NCBI RefSeq assembly: GCF_018437505.1
Contig: NZ_CP072467.1
Coordinates: forward strand, 3,348,001 to 3,412,000
Source: Spiractinospora alimapuensis
Lineage (GTDB): Bacteria; Actinomycetota; Actinomycetes; Streptosporangiales; Streptosporangiaceae
Direction of reading: 5' to 3'
Length of the DNA: 64,000 nucleotides
Made by a program: the position numbers and the translations under genes. This document shows positions 51,411 to 60,525 of this stretch, in pieces; the first letter of the stretch is position 1, and each line of letters starts with the position of its first letter. Below the pieces are notes generated by a model, which searched no databases, had not been told where the DNA came from, and worked only from the letters and a program-made list of their open reading frames with translations.

Positions 51411-51674
51411 ATGAACGCTCCGAGGTACCCGTACCTGTCCCAGTTCGCCGCCGACTACCGCGAGCAACAACGGGCGGAAGGACTGGCCGAGGGACTGGCG
51501 GAAGGGCAGGCCGAGGCTCGAGCCGCGGATGTTGTACGGATCTTGGAGAAGCGCCGGGTGACGGTGGACGCGGCCAGCCGGGAACGGATCCTGGGCTGTA
51601 CAGACCTGCACCAGCTGACGCAATGGTTCGACCGGGCGATCACCGTAGAGGCGGTCAGCGAGCTGTTCTCTTAA
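51411..51674 (+). CDS. Free-standing copy of the Rpn-like C-terminal domain
   Basis: An 87-residue protein, near-identical to residues 214-320 of the preceding gene: MNAPRYPYLSQFAADYREQ, four AEGL/AEGQ repeats, then AADVVRILEKRRVTVDAAS and the DUF4351-like end. It has its own AGGA (51402-51405) and the same ATCTC spacer as the internal start upstream. It begins 18 bases after the stop of the full-length gene. It arose by tandem duplication of the intragenic cistron. An antitoxin or dominant-negative role is inferred; a decaying duplicate is the alternative. Confidence 0.75.
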   Translation: MNAPRYPYLSQFAADYREQQRAEGLAEGLAEGQAEARAADVVRILEKRRVTVDAASRERILGCTDLHQLTQWFDRAITVEAVSELFS

Positions 51675-51832
51675 CCGGCGAACCTCTCAGTACCCAGACG
51701 ATGAGTGGGGAACGCGGTCGGAGGATTCTCATCACTCCGTGTGGCTGGCCCACAGATTCCCCATTCGCGCTATCGGCACAACGCATCGCCCATACCCAGC
51801 ACGAGGCGGCCTGAGCTCATCAAAGCCCCGTC

Positions 51833-52687
51833 CTAACCCCCGTAGTAGCCCACGCCTCCCAGGTAGAGGTGGTGGACGGGGGACTCGGTGGGGGTGTCCT
51901 CGTCGGGTTTCCACTCGTTGACGGGGCAGAGGCCCGGGGGGACGAGGTCGAGGTCGCCGAAGTACATGCGGTGTTGGGGGTAGGGGCGCCAGAAGCCGGT
52001 GTCCATGCCGTTGGCACGCGCGGCGGAGACGAGTTTCTCGACACGGTCGTCCGTACCGGGGTCGGCCACGTTCGCGACCGCCAGGTAGGAGCCGGGACTC
52101 ATCCGCTCGCGCAGCATGCGGGCGACGGCGCGGTCCTGACCGTCCGGGAAGTGGTGCAGGACGCTGGCGAGGAGGATGGCGAACGGCTGGTCCAGGTCGA
52201 TCAGGGCGCGGAGGTCGTCGTTGTCGAAGACGTCGTCCAGGTCGCGAACGTCCGCGGTGATGACGGTGGTTCGGCTGTTGACGTCGAGCATCGCCCGGCC
52301 GTGCGCCAGCACGATGGGGTCGTTGTCGACGTAGGCCACCCGGGTGTCCGGCGCGATCCGCTGCGCGTAGTCGTGCACGTTGCTGCTGGCCGGCAGACCG
52401 CTGCCCAGGTCGATGATCTGCCGGATGCCGGCCTCGCCCACGAGCCACGTGACCACCCGGCCGATCCACGCCCGGTTGTCCTGCGCGAGCCGCGCCGACT
52501 CCGGGACCACCTCCAGGATCGCCTGCGCGACCTGACGGTCCACCGCGAAGTTGTCCTTCCCGTTGAGGAAGGCGTCGTACACGCGGGCGATGGACGGCGT
52601 CGAGGTGTCGAAGGTGACGGTCGCCCACTCGGGGAGCTCCCCGTCCTCGGGCGCGACGTTCTTCATGAAGTCGTTGACGTCAGCCAC
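51833..52687 (-). CDS. DUF574 (Methyltransf_19) SAM-dependent methyltransferase
   Basis: A 284-residue protein of the large actinobacterial DUF574 family: TPSIARVYDAFLNGKDNFAVDR, SAM motif IIDLGSGLPASSNVHDYAQ, VAYVDNDPIVLAHGRAML and LLASVLHHFPDGQD. Members are often clustered with regulatory XRE genes, but none is adjacent here. Substrate unknown. GTG 52687 start. Confidence 0.93.
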   Translation of the reverse strand: MADVNDFMKNVAPEDGELPEWATVTFDTSTPSIARVYDAFLNGKDNFAVDRQVAQAILEVVPESARLAQDNRAWIGRVVTWLVGEAGIRQIIDLGSGLPASSNVHDYAQRIAPDTRVAYVDNDPIVLAHGRAMLDVNSRTTVITADVRDLDDVFDNDDLRALIDLDQPFAILLASVLHHFPDGQDRAVARMLRERMSPGSYLAVANVADPGTDDRVEKLVSAARANGMDTGFWRPYPQHRMYFGDLDLVPPGLCPVNEWKPDEDTPTESPVHHLYLGGVGYYGG

Positions 52688-52853
52688 TGCCCAACCCCTT
52701 CGCCCCTATGTACCGAACCCCGACAGGTTTACCCTGTCCATTCCAGTACACACCTGTCAATCCAGGCACGAATCCGACAGTGGCCACCGGACGTCCCCGT
52801 CGGTACCCGGCGACACGCCCCGAATCCTCTGTTCAGGAGGGGAAGGCGGTAGC

Positions 52854-55148
52854 TCAGTCCCGCCCGAAGATCGCGGGCAAAGCACTCTCGTACACCTGGC
52901 GGAGTTCTTCGAGCTCCACGGAGAGACCGAACGTGCCGGCGTCAACGGAGAGACGGTCGGTGCCGGTGGCTCCGATCTCCCGAGCCGAGACACCCTCGTC
53001 GGCGCACAGACATGCGAACGCGGCGGTGTTCTCGGGGGAGACCGCGACCACGGCTCGGGCGACCGACTCGCTGAACAGACCGACGACGCCGTCCTCCTCG
53101 ACCCGAACGGTGGCGCCGACGTTCCCGCGCAGGCAGGACTCGGCGAGGGCGACGAAAAGGCCGCCGTCGGAGAGGTCGTGCGCGGCCAGGGCGAGACCCG
53201 CGTCGGCCGCGCCGGCGAGGGTTCGTCCCAGTGCGGCCTCGGCCGCGAGATCCACCCGGGGCGGCACGCCACCCAGGTGGTCGTGCACCGTGTTGGCCCA
53301 CGCCGAGCCGCCGAGTTCCTCGTGGGTCTCCCCGAGGAGGAAGATCCGCGCGTCACTGGGGAACGCCGAGGACAGGCGGGTCCGTACGTCGGCGATCGTT
53401 CCGAGGACCCCGATCACCGGTGTCGGGTTGATGGCCGTCTCACCGGTCTGGTTGTAGAAGCTCACGTTGCCGCCGGTCACGGGAACCCCGAGTTCCTGGC
53501 AGGCGTCGGCCAGACCACGCGTGGACTGGGCGAACTGCCACATGACGCCGGGGTCCTCCGGCGATCCGTAGTTGAGGCAGTTGGTGACGGCCAGGGGCAC
53601 GGCACCGGTGGCCGCGACGTTGCGGTACGCCTCCGACAGGGCCAATTGGGCTCCGGCGTAGGGGTCGAGCCGGGTGTAGCGGCCGTTGCCGTCCGTGGCC
53701 AGGGCGAGGCCGCGCGGACTGTCGTCGGAGATCCGGATGACGCCGCCGTCGTGCGGAGCCGCCAACACGGTTCCGCCGAGGACGTAGCGGTCGTACTGCC
53801 GGGTGACCCAGGTGGGGTCGGCGATTCCGGGCGAGGCGAGTACCGCGAGGGCCTGGTGCCGCAGTTCGTCGTCGCTCGCCGGGCGGGCCAGCGTGTTCGC
53901 GTTGTGTGCGCGCAGTCTGTCGAGGTCGCCCGGACGGGCGTAGGGCCGCTCGTAGACGGGCCCCTCCTCGGCGGCCGTGCGCGGGGGAAGATCGACGACG
54001 GTCTCGCCGTGCCAGGTCATCACGAGGCGTCCGCCGCGTTTGGCCTCCGCCTCGGTGACGTCGGTGACCTCGCCGATGACCGTGGCCTCAACGCCCCACT
54101 TCTCGCAGATCGCCATGAAGGCGTCCAGCCGGTCGGGTCGCACGACCGCCATCATGCGCTCCTGGGACTCACTCATGAGGATCTCCTCGGGAGTGAGTCG
54201 GGGGTCGCGCAGGGGAACCCGGTCCAACTCGACGCGCATGCCTCCGGTGCCACCCGCGGCGAGCTCCGTGGTGGCGCAGGAGACCCCGGCGGCGCCGAGG
54301 TCCTGGATGCCTTCCACCAGATCGTCCGCGAACAGCTCGAGGGAGCACTCGATGAGTAGCTTCTCCAGGAAGGGGTTGCCGACCTGCACGCTGGGCCGCT
54401 TGGCCTGGCTCTCGTCCTCGAAGGAGGCGCTGGCCAGGACGGACGCGCCGCCGATCCCGTCCGGTCCGGTGCTCGCCCCGAAGAGGACGACCTTGTTGCC
54501 GGGGCCGTCCGCCTGGGCGAGTTTGATGTCGCCGTGACGCATCACCCCGACGCACAGGGCGTTGACGAGCGGGTTGCCGAGGTAGCCCGCGTCGAAGCCG
54601 AGTTCGCCCCCGATGTTGGGCAGGCCGAGGCAGTTGCCGTAGGAGGAGATCCCCGACACCACGCCCGGCAGGACACGCCGCGTGTCCTCGGCGTCGGCGG
54701 GTCCGAAGCGCAGCGCGTCCATCACCGCGACGGGCCGTGCTCCCATGGTGAGGATGTCGCGCACGATGCCACCGACGCCGGTCGCCGCCCCCTGGTGGGG
54801 TTCGACGTAGGACGGGTGGTTGTGGGACTCGATCTTGAAGGTCACCGCCCAGCCGTCACCGACGTCGACGACTCCGGCGTTCTCGCCCATGCCGACCAGG
54901 AGCGCGTGGGTCTGCGGCGCCTTCGCACCGAACTGGCGCAGGTGCACCTTGGAGCTCTTGTAGGAGCAGTGTTCGCTCCACATCACGGAGTAGATGGCGA
55001 GCTCCGCCGCCGTCGGGCGCCGCCCGAGGATGCCCCGCAGCCTCTCGTACTCCCCCTCGGTCAGGCCGAGCTCGGCGTAGGGCTGGGGAACGTCCGGCGT
55101 CGCGGAGGCGCGACCAACGGTGTCCAGCTCGGGGACGGCGACAGACAT
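52854..55148 (-). CDS. purL: Phosphoribosylformylglycinamidine synthase, large subunit
   Basis: A 764-residue small-type PurL, the synthetase part of the PurLQS complex in purine synthesis. Motifs include [56 protein letters not shown]-type loops and [11 protein letters not shown]. It needs PurQ as glutaminase and PurS as bridge; both are encoded just upstream on the same strand. Confidence 0.97.
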   Translation of the reverse strand: MSVAVPELDTVGRASATPDVPQPYAELGLTEGEYERLRGILGRRPTAAELAIYSVMWSEHCSYKSSKVHLRQFGAKAPQTHALLVGMGENAGVVDVGDGWAVTFKIESHNHPSYVEPHQGAATGVGGIVRDILTMGARPVAVMDALRFGPADAEDTRRVLPGVVSGISSYGNCLGLPNIGGELGFDAGYLGNPLVNALCVGVMRHGDIKLAQADGPGNKVVLFGASTGPDGIGGASVLASASFEDESQAKRPSVQVGNPFLEKLLIECSLELFADDLVEGIQDLGAAGVSCATTELAAGGTGGMRVELDRVPLRDPRLTPEEILMSESQERMMAVVRPDRLDAFMAICEKWGVEATVIGEVTDVTEAEAKRGGRLVMTWHGETVVDLPPRTAAEEGPVYERPYARPGDLDRLRAHNANTLARPASDDELRHQALAVLASPGIADPTWVTRQYDRYVLGGTVLAAPHDGGVIRISDDSPRGLALATDGNGRYTRLDPYAGAQLALSEAYRNVAATGAVPLAVTNCLNYGSPEDPGVMWQFAQSTRGLADACQELGVPVTGGNVSFYNQTGETAINPTPVIGVLGTIADVRTRLSSAFPSDARIFLLGETHEELGGSAWANTVHDHLGGVPPRVDLAAEAALGRTLAGAADAGLALAAHDLSDGGLFVALAESCLRGNVGATVRVEEDGVVGLFSESVARAVVAVSPENTAAFACLCADEGVSAREIGATGTDRLSVDAGTFGLSVELEELRQVYESALPAIFGRD

Positions 55149-55176
55149 GCGTGCTCCAAATACGGCGGTGCTCGAC

Positions 55177-55674
55177 CTATGACTCGGATTCGGCCGCGTG
55201 GGTGATCACGAGGTGTGCGATGGCGCCATCCTCTTCGGCCTCGGGCGAGGGTGGCTGGTCCGACCCCTGGATGACGACGGTGTTGTCGGTGAGCGCGGAA
55301 TCCACCCAGTCGACTTCCTCGGGGTCCTCTTCGCCGGGCGGCAGCATCCGACCCATGCCCCGATCCAACAGGGTCGTGTAGATGGTGTCGATGGCTTCCT
55401 CGGCGGAGAGGTCCTCACTGCTCACCGACACCGCCCGGAAGCACTCCTCCACCTCGCAGATCTCACCGAGGTCGGCGTACTCGACCCGGTTGGGTGGCGT
55501 GCCCAGACTGTCCATGCTGGGCGCGGGCTCCAGCTCGGGTGCGCCGGCGGGAGGCGGTTCCGGCGCGTGCCGGGCACTGATGAAGCCGTAGCCCATGGAC
55601 GCGACGAGGCCCACGACGACGATGCCGACCACGATCCGCATCGCGTTCCGCGACCGCATCCGCGACATCATCAC
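55177..55674 (-). CDS. Membrane-anchored protein of unknown function in the pur operon
   Basis: A 165-residue protein with a basic head, one span ([21 protein letters not shown]) and an acidic exported part with two nearby Cys residues (EICEVEECF). I recognise no domain. GTG 55674 overlaps the purQ stop (GTGA) and the gene ends 28 bases before purL, so it is co-expressed with the FGAM synthase genes. Nothing in it suggests a purine enzyme. Confidence 0.75.
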   Translation of the reverse strand: MMMSRMRSRNAMRIVVGIVVVGLVASMGYGFISARHAPEPPPAGAPELEPAPSMDSLGTPPNRVEYADLGEICEVEECFRAVSVSSEDLSAEEAIDTIYTTLLDRGMGRMLPPGEEDPEEVDWVDSALTDNTVVIQGSDQPPSPEAEEDGAIAHLVITHAAESES

Positions 55675-56369
55675 GGGCTCCCGGCCGCGACCGGTGAGGT
55701 TGACGCCGCGAGGATGGAGGTGAAGAAGCCCAGACCGTCGGTGCCGGGACCGGTCAGGGCGTCGATGGCGTGCTCGGGGTGCGGCATCAGGCCCACGACG
55801 TTGCCGTGCTCGTTGGTGATCCCGGCGATACCCCGCTGCGCGCCGTTGGGCGCGTCCCCGACGTAGCGGACGACGACCCGGCCCTCGGCCTCGAGCTCGT
55901 CCAGCGTCGTGGGGTCGGCGACGTAGTTGCCCTCCATGCTCTTCAACGGGATGACCAACGTGTCGTCTGACGAGTAGGCACTGGTCCAGGCGGTGGAGGC
56001 GTTCTCCACCCGGAGCTTCTGGTCCGTGCAGACGAAGCGGGTCGTGGCGTTGCGGGTGAGCGCGCCCGGCAGGAGGTGGCTCTCACAGAGGATCTGGAAG
56101 CCGTTGCAGATGCCGAGCACCGGAAGGTCACCACCGCGGGCCGCGGGGACGATCGCCTCCATGATCGGCGCGAAGCGGGCGATGGCTCCACAGCGTAGGT
56201 AGTCCCCGTAGGAGAAACCGCCGGGAAGGACCACGGCTTCGACGCCGCGCAGGTCCGCCTCGGCGTGCCACAGAGGTACCGGTTCGGCTCCGGCCTGGCG
56301 CAGTGCGCGCGCCGCGTCCCGGTCGTCGAGGGACCCGGGGAAGGTGACAACACCCACACGGGTGGCCAT
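55671..56369 (-). CDS. purQ: Phosphoribosylformylglycinamidine synthase, glutaminase subunit
   Basis: A 232-residue class I glutamine amidotransferase: [36 protein letters not shown], the nucleophile Cys in [13 protein letters not shown], and catalytic His/Glu in [11 protein letters not shown]. It supplies ammonia to PurL. Confidence 0.97.
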   Translation of the reverse strand: MATRVGVVTFPGSLDDRDAARALRQAGAEPVPLWHAEADLRGVEAVVLPGGFSYGDYLRCGAIARFAPIMEAIVPAARGGDLPVLGICNGFQILCESHLLPGALTRNATTRFVCTDQKLRVENASTAWTSAYSSDDTLVIPLKSMEGNYVADPTTLDELEAEGRVVVRYVGDAPNGAQRGIAGITNEHGNVVGLMPHPEHAIDALTGPGTDGLGFFTSILAASTSPVAAGSP

Positions 56370-56532
56370 GGCGCCCCTTAGCGGTAGTTCGATGCGACGT
56401 TACGTCCCGAGGCTACCGCCTGAGCTGCGCCGGGGGGACTGTCGATGCAAACCCCGTCGGATCGGCCCCGTGCCGGAAGGATCCCGAGTTCGCCGTGCGG
56501 CGTTCCCACGGGCGGTACTCGGGGCGTTGACG

Positions 56533-56967
56533 TCAGCCCACGGGGGTCCGTGGTGCCGGGGCGGCCGCGGAGAGTGGAACACGCCACTTCAGCAGGGAGA
56601 CCCGCTTCCCGCCACCCGGAACCTCGTCGAGGGCGACGTTGTCGACCAGTTCGCGCATCATGAGGATCCCCCGGCCCGACTCGGCGTCGTCCTCCGGCAT
56701 GCCGACCTCGTGGACGTCGAAGTAGGACCCGGTGTCGGTGACCTCGATCACGCACCAGTCCTGGGCCACCCGCATCTCCACCTGGTAGCTCCGGGCGGGG
56801 AAGCCGTGATCGATGGAATTGGCGCAGGCCTCGGTCGCGGCGGACAGGATGTCATCCCGGAACTCCCCGACGACCCCGCTGCTGTCGAGAGCGGACCGTA
56901 GAAAAAGGCGCGTTACCCCAACCGTGTACGACGCTCTGGGGAGCGTGATCGAGAAACTCACGTCCAT
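56533..56967 (-). CDS. RsbW-like HATPase anti-sigma/serine kinase
   Basis: A 144-residue GHKL ATPase: N-box ILSAATEACANSIDHGF, G1 IEVTDTGSYFD and G2 AESGRGILMMRELVDNV, all intact, so ATP binding is likely. Actinobacteria have many such proteins that bind sigma factors or phosphorylate STAS antagonists. It stands between purQ and purS on the same strand with gaps of 163 and 89 bases; no STAS or sigma-B gene is next to it. Confidence 0.88.
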   Translation of the reverse strand: MDVSFSITLPRASYTVGVTRLFLRSALDSSGVVGEFRDDILSAATEACANSIDHGFPARSYQVEMRVAQDWCVIEVTDTGSYFDVHEVGMPEDDAESGRGILMMRELVDNVALDEVPGGGKRVSLLKWRVPLSAAAPAPRTPVG

Positions 56968-57056
56968 CGACGGCCCTCACTGCCACTCACCACACCACGG
57001 AACGTTCCCATGGTCGATGCGGTGAAACCGGCGGTGGCCGACGACCTGAGCCGACC

Positions 57057-57299
57057 TCACTCCACCCGGAGCGTGTAGTCCTCGATGACCGGATTGGCGA
57101 GGAGTGTCTCCGCGAGCTGGCGCACCTCGGCCAGGGCCTTGTCGTCGGCGTCACCCGCGAGCTCGATCTCGAACCGCTTTCCCTGGCGCACGCCACCGAC
57201 GCCCCCGAATCCGAGCCGTGCGCTGGCCTCGGCAACGGCCTGGCCCTGGGTGTCCAGGATCTCCGGCTTGAGCATGACGTCCACCACTACGCGGGCCAC
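57057..57299 (-). CDS. purS: Phosphoribosylformylglycinamidine synthase subunit PurS
   Basis: An 80-residue protein with the PurS pattern [40 protein letters not shown] and [19 protein letters not shown]. It bridges PurL and PurQ. It is the first gene of the pur group, divergent from the sigma factor gene. Confidence 0.95.
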   Translation of the reverse strand: MARVVVDVMLKPEILDTQGQAVAEASARLGFGGVGGVRQGKRFEIELAGDADDKALAEVRQLAETLLANPVIEDYTLRVE

Positions 57300-57547
57300 G
57301 GAACCTCCATCGATCGACGCGTTCAGGCCCCCAGGTTAGGCCGTGTACCGCGTGCACCTGCGGTCGCGGCGACAATCCGCACGCCCCCGCCCCTACGGTC
57401 GAGCCCACCCCGCCGCACCACGACGCGCGGCCACCACGACCTCGAGGGTCAAGTGACGCGGATCACGCGTGGACCAGTCACCGTTTTGTGGGTCTGGGCG
57501 CGTCTCACTGTGTGGTAGGAATCCGGTCGTCCGATGGGGGAGATGTG

Positions 57548-58153
57548 GTGACGGCCACACAGAAGGAACGCGCCTCTGGGGAGGCGCGACAAGAACAGCA
57601 GACCGGTGAAGTTGACTTCCCGGCCGCGGTCATGACGTACGCCGACCAGTTGTACCCGATGGCGCTACGTATGACCCGTAACCCGGCGGACGCCGAGGAC
57701 CTGGTGCAGGAAACCTTCACCAAGGCGTACGCCAAGATCCATCAGTTCAAGATCGGAACCAACTTCCGAGCGTGGCTGTATCGGATCCTGACGAACACTT
57801 TCATCAACGGCTACCGCAAGAAGCAACGCGAGCCGTTCCAGGAGACCACGGACGAGATCAAGGACTGGCAGCTCGCCGCCGCGGAGTCCCACACGTCCAC
57901 CGGGGCGCGTTCCGCCGAGTCAGAGGTGCTGGACCGGCTGCCCGATTCCGATATTCGACGGGCGCTGGCCAAACTGCCGGAGGAATTCCGCCTCGTCGTC
58001 TATTTGGTGGACATTGAGGGGTACCCCTACAAGGAGGTCGCCGCGCGCATGGGAACACCGATCGGAACGGTGATGTCCCGCCTCCACCGCGCCCGGCGCC
58101 AGCTTCGCGACCTGCTCGCACACCACGCGCCACAGCATGGGATCGCGGCCTAG
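57548..58153 (+). CDS. SigR/SigH-like ECF sigma factor
   Basis: A 201-residue group 4 sigma factor. Region 2 is [31 protein letters not shown] with [24 protein letters not shown], close to SigR/SigH of the disulfide-stress response. Region 4 is [47 protein letters not shown] 57548 (or 57545) follows GGGGGAG. No zinc-binding anti-sigma (RsrA-type) gene follows, although such sigma factors usually have one adjacent. Confidence 0.9.
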   Translation: MTATQKERASGEARQEQQTGEVDFPAAVMTYADQLYPMALRMTRNPADAEDLVQETFTKAYAKIHQFKIGTNFRAWLYRILTNTFINGYRKKQREPFQETTDEIKDWQLAAAESHTSTGARSAESEVLDRLPDSDIRRALAKLPEEFRLVVYLVDIEGYPYKEVAARMGTPIGTVMSRLHRARRQLRDLLAHHAPQHGIAA

Positions 58154-58244
58154 TACATCGGGCCGCTTCGGGTCAAGAATTCATCGGACGACCTGGTAGT
58201 TGCGTTTTATCGCTTCTTGGGGATCATCGGAGTCAAACGCGGGC

Positions 58245-58306
58245 CGAGTGGGCTTGCGCGGCTCATAGTGGCCTCTGTCACTATGGGCGCTAACGCTGCC
58301 CACTCG
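58245..58306 (+). promoter_or_regulatory. Nested inverted repeats upstream of the 2-oxoacid dehydrogenase operon
   Basis: Outer arms CGAGTGGGC (58245-58253) and GCCCACTCG (58298-58306) enclose inner arms CATAGTG (58264-58270) and CACTATG (58279-58285). All pair perfectly. The element ends 87 bases before the E1alpha start and 92 bases begin it after the sigma factor stop. It may be an operator, an mRNA leader structure or a sigma-gene terminator. Confidence 0.5.
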
Positions 58307-58392
58307 ACCGTCACCACGGACGGGCGGGCGAAGAGCCGGTCCGCTGTCGCGGTGATCCCGCGAACGGGCCCCGAGACTCGAAGGAGCGCCAG

Positions 58393-59535
58393 GTGTCCAC
58401 CAACACCTCGTCGGGCGCAGGCGTCGAACCGCGTTCGGCCGACAGCGGCGACAACCTAGTACAGATCCTCACTCCGGACGGAGAGTTCCGGGAGCATCCC
58501 CATTACCCCTTCGCGATCACGGCGGAGGAGGCACGCGGCCTGTACCGTGACATGGCGCTGGTGCGACGGTTCGACACCGAGGCCGTCGCGCTGCAGCGGC
58601 ATGGCGAACTCGGCCTCTGGGCGTCCCTGCTGGGGCAGGAGGCCGCCCAGGTCGGCTCCGCGAGGGCGGCGCGGCCCAACGACATGATCTTCCCCTCGTA
58701 CCGGGAGCACGGTGTGGCCTGGTGCCGCGACGTGCCGACCGCCGAGCTGCTGGCGATGTTCCGCGGCGTCACCAACGGTGGCTGGGATCCGCGGGACTAC
58801 GGCTTCCACCTGTACACCGTGGTGATCGGGACCCAGTGCCTGCACGCCACCGGCTACGCGATGGGAATCCAGCGCGACGGTGCCGTGGGTGAGGACGGCA
58901 GCGCCGTCATCGCCTACTTCGGCGACGGCGCCAGCAGCCAGGGCGACACCAACGAGGCCTTCGTCTACGCCGCGGTGAACAACGCGCCCGTGGTCTTCTT
59001 CTGTCAGAACAACCAGTGGGCGATCTCCGAGCCGTTCGAACGCCAGAGCCGCGTACCGCTGTACCAGCGCGCGTCGGGCTTTGGCTTCCCCGGCGTCCGC
59101 ATCGACGGCAACGACGTCTTCGCCTCCCTCGCCGTGACCCGGCAGACGCTGAACGACGTCCGTGTCGGCCAGGGGCCCGCCCTGATCGAGGCCTTCACCT
59201 ACCGAATGGGGGCGCACACCACCACCGACGACCCGACGCGCTACCGCGTGGCCGAGGAGCTGGAGGAGTGGAAGGGCCGAGACCCCATCTCCCGGCTGCG
59301 GAAGTATCTGACCCGCACTGGTGGCGCCGACGAGTCCTTCTTCGACGCGGTGGAGACGGAGGCCGAGGCCCTGGGCGAACGGGTCCGGACCGAGTGCCGC
59401 ACCCTGCCCGACCCGCAGCCATCCGACATGTTCCGCGACGTCTACGCCGAGCCACACCCCGTGCTGGAACGTCAGCGGGACGAGTTCGTCGAGTATCTGG
59501 CGTCCTTCGACGGCGAGGAGGCGTCCCACTCATGA
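58393..59535 (+). CDS. pdhA: 2-oxoacid (pyruvate/branched-chain) dehydrogenase E1 alpha subunit
   Basis: A 380-residue thiamine-diphosphate enzyme subunit. The TPP motif is FGDGASSQGDTNEAFVYAAVNNAPVVFFCQNN; the substrate-channel PSYREHGVAWCR and phosphorylation-loop region YRMGAHTTTDDPTRYR are also typical. With E1beta it decarboxylates a 2-oxoacid and acylates E2. Pyruvate versus branched-chain substrates cannot be separated from sequence alone. GTG 58393 start; overlaps pdhB by four bases. Confidence 0.9.
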   Translation: MSTNTSSGAGVEPRSADSGDNLVQILTPDGEFREHPHYPFAITAEEARGLYRDMALVRRFDTEAVALQRHGELGLWASLLGQEAAQVGSARAARPNDMIFPSYREHGVAWCRDVPTAELLAMFRGVTNGGWDPRDYGFHLYTVVIGTQCLHATGYAMGIQRDGAVGEDGSAVIAYFGDGASSQGDTNEAFVYAAVNNAPVVFFCQNNQWAISEPFERQSRVPLYQRASGFGFPGVRIDGNDVFASLAVTRQTLNDVRVGQGPALIEAFTYRMGAHTTTDDPTRYRVAEELEEWKGRDPISRLRKYLTRTGGADESFFDAVETEAEALGERVRTECRTLPDPQPSDMFRDVYAEPHPVLERQRDEFVEYLASFDGEEASHS

Positions 59536-60512
59536 CCACCACCCTCAACCTCGGCAAGGCCATCAACGCGGGGCTGCGGCGCTCGATGGACGACGACCCG
59601 AAGGTTCTCCTCATGGGAGAGGACGTGGGCAAGCTCGGCGGCGTGTTCCGCGTCACCGACGGGCTGTACAAGGACTTCGGCCCCGACCGGGTCATCGACA
59701 CCCCCCTCGCGGAGTCCGGGATCATCGGCACCGCGATCGGGTTGGCGCTGCGCGGGTATCGCCCGGTGTGCGAGATCCAGTTCGACGGGTTCTTCTTCCC
59801 CTCCGCGAACCAGACGTTCACCCAGCTCGCCAAGATGCGTATGCGTTCCAACGGGGCACTAAAGCTCCCGGTCGTCATCCGGATCCCGTTCGGAGGCGGA
59901 ATCGGCGCTGTCGAGCACCACAGTGAGTCCCCGGAGACCTACTTCGCGCACACCGCCGGACTGCGTGTGGTGAGCTGCTCCACGCCGGAGGACGCCTACT
60001 GGATGATTCAGCAGGCCGTGGCCAGTGACGACCCGGTGGCGTTCTTCGAGCCGAAGCAGCAGTACTGGGACAAGGCCGACGTGGACACCGAGGCCGCGCT
60101 GTCGTCGGCGGCGCCCATGGGCAGCGCCCGCGTCGTCCGCGAGGGCACCGACGCCACGGTGGTGGCCTACGGGGCGATGGTGAAGACGTGCCTTCGCGCG
60201 GCGGCCGCCGACGATGAGCGCTCTCTGGAGGTCGTCGATCTCCGCTCCCTGGCGCCGATCGACTACGAGACGGTCTACGCGTCGGTCCGCCGCACCGGCC
60301 GCCTGATCGTCGTGCACGAGGCGCCGATGTCCCACGGTCTGGGGGCGGAGATCGCGGCCCGCGTCACCGAGCAGTGCTTCTATCACCTGGAGTCCCCGGT
60401 CATCCGGGTCACCGGTTTCGACACTCCCTACCCCCCGAACCGCCTGGAGGATCACTACCGGCCGGACCTGGACCGCGTACTCGACGGAGTCGACCGCGCC
60501 TTCGCGTTCTGA
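59532..60512 (+). CDS. pdhB: 2-oxoacid dehydrogenase E1 beta subunit
   Basis: A 326-residue transketolase-like subunit: LLMGEDVGKLGGVFRVTDGL, DTPLAESGIIGTAIGLAL, PVCEIQFDGFFFPSANQ, GGGIGAVEHHSESPE and the C-terminal RVTGFDTPYPP. ATG 59532 lies in an ATGA overlap with E1alpha. Confidence 0.93.
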   Translation: MTTTLNLGKAINAGLRRSMDDDPKVLLMGEDVGKLGGVFRVTDGLYKDFGPDRVIDTPLAESGIIGTAIGLALRGYRPVCEIQFDGFFFPSANQTFTQLAKMRMRSNGALKLPVVIRIPFGGGIGAVEHHSESPETYFAHTAGLRVVSCSTPEDAYWMIQQAVASDDPVAFFEPKQQYWDKADVDTEAALSSAAPMGSARVVREGTDATVVAYGAMVKTCLRAAAADDERSLEVVDLRSLAPIDYETVYASVRRTGRLIVVHEAPMSHGLGAEIAARVTEQCFYHLESPVIRVTGFDTPYPPNRLEDHYRPDLDRVLDGVDRAFAF

Positions 60513-60525
60513 GTGGAGACCTCTG

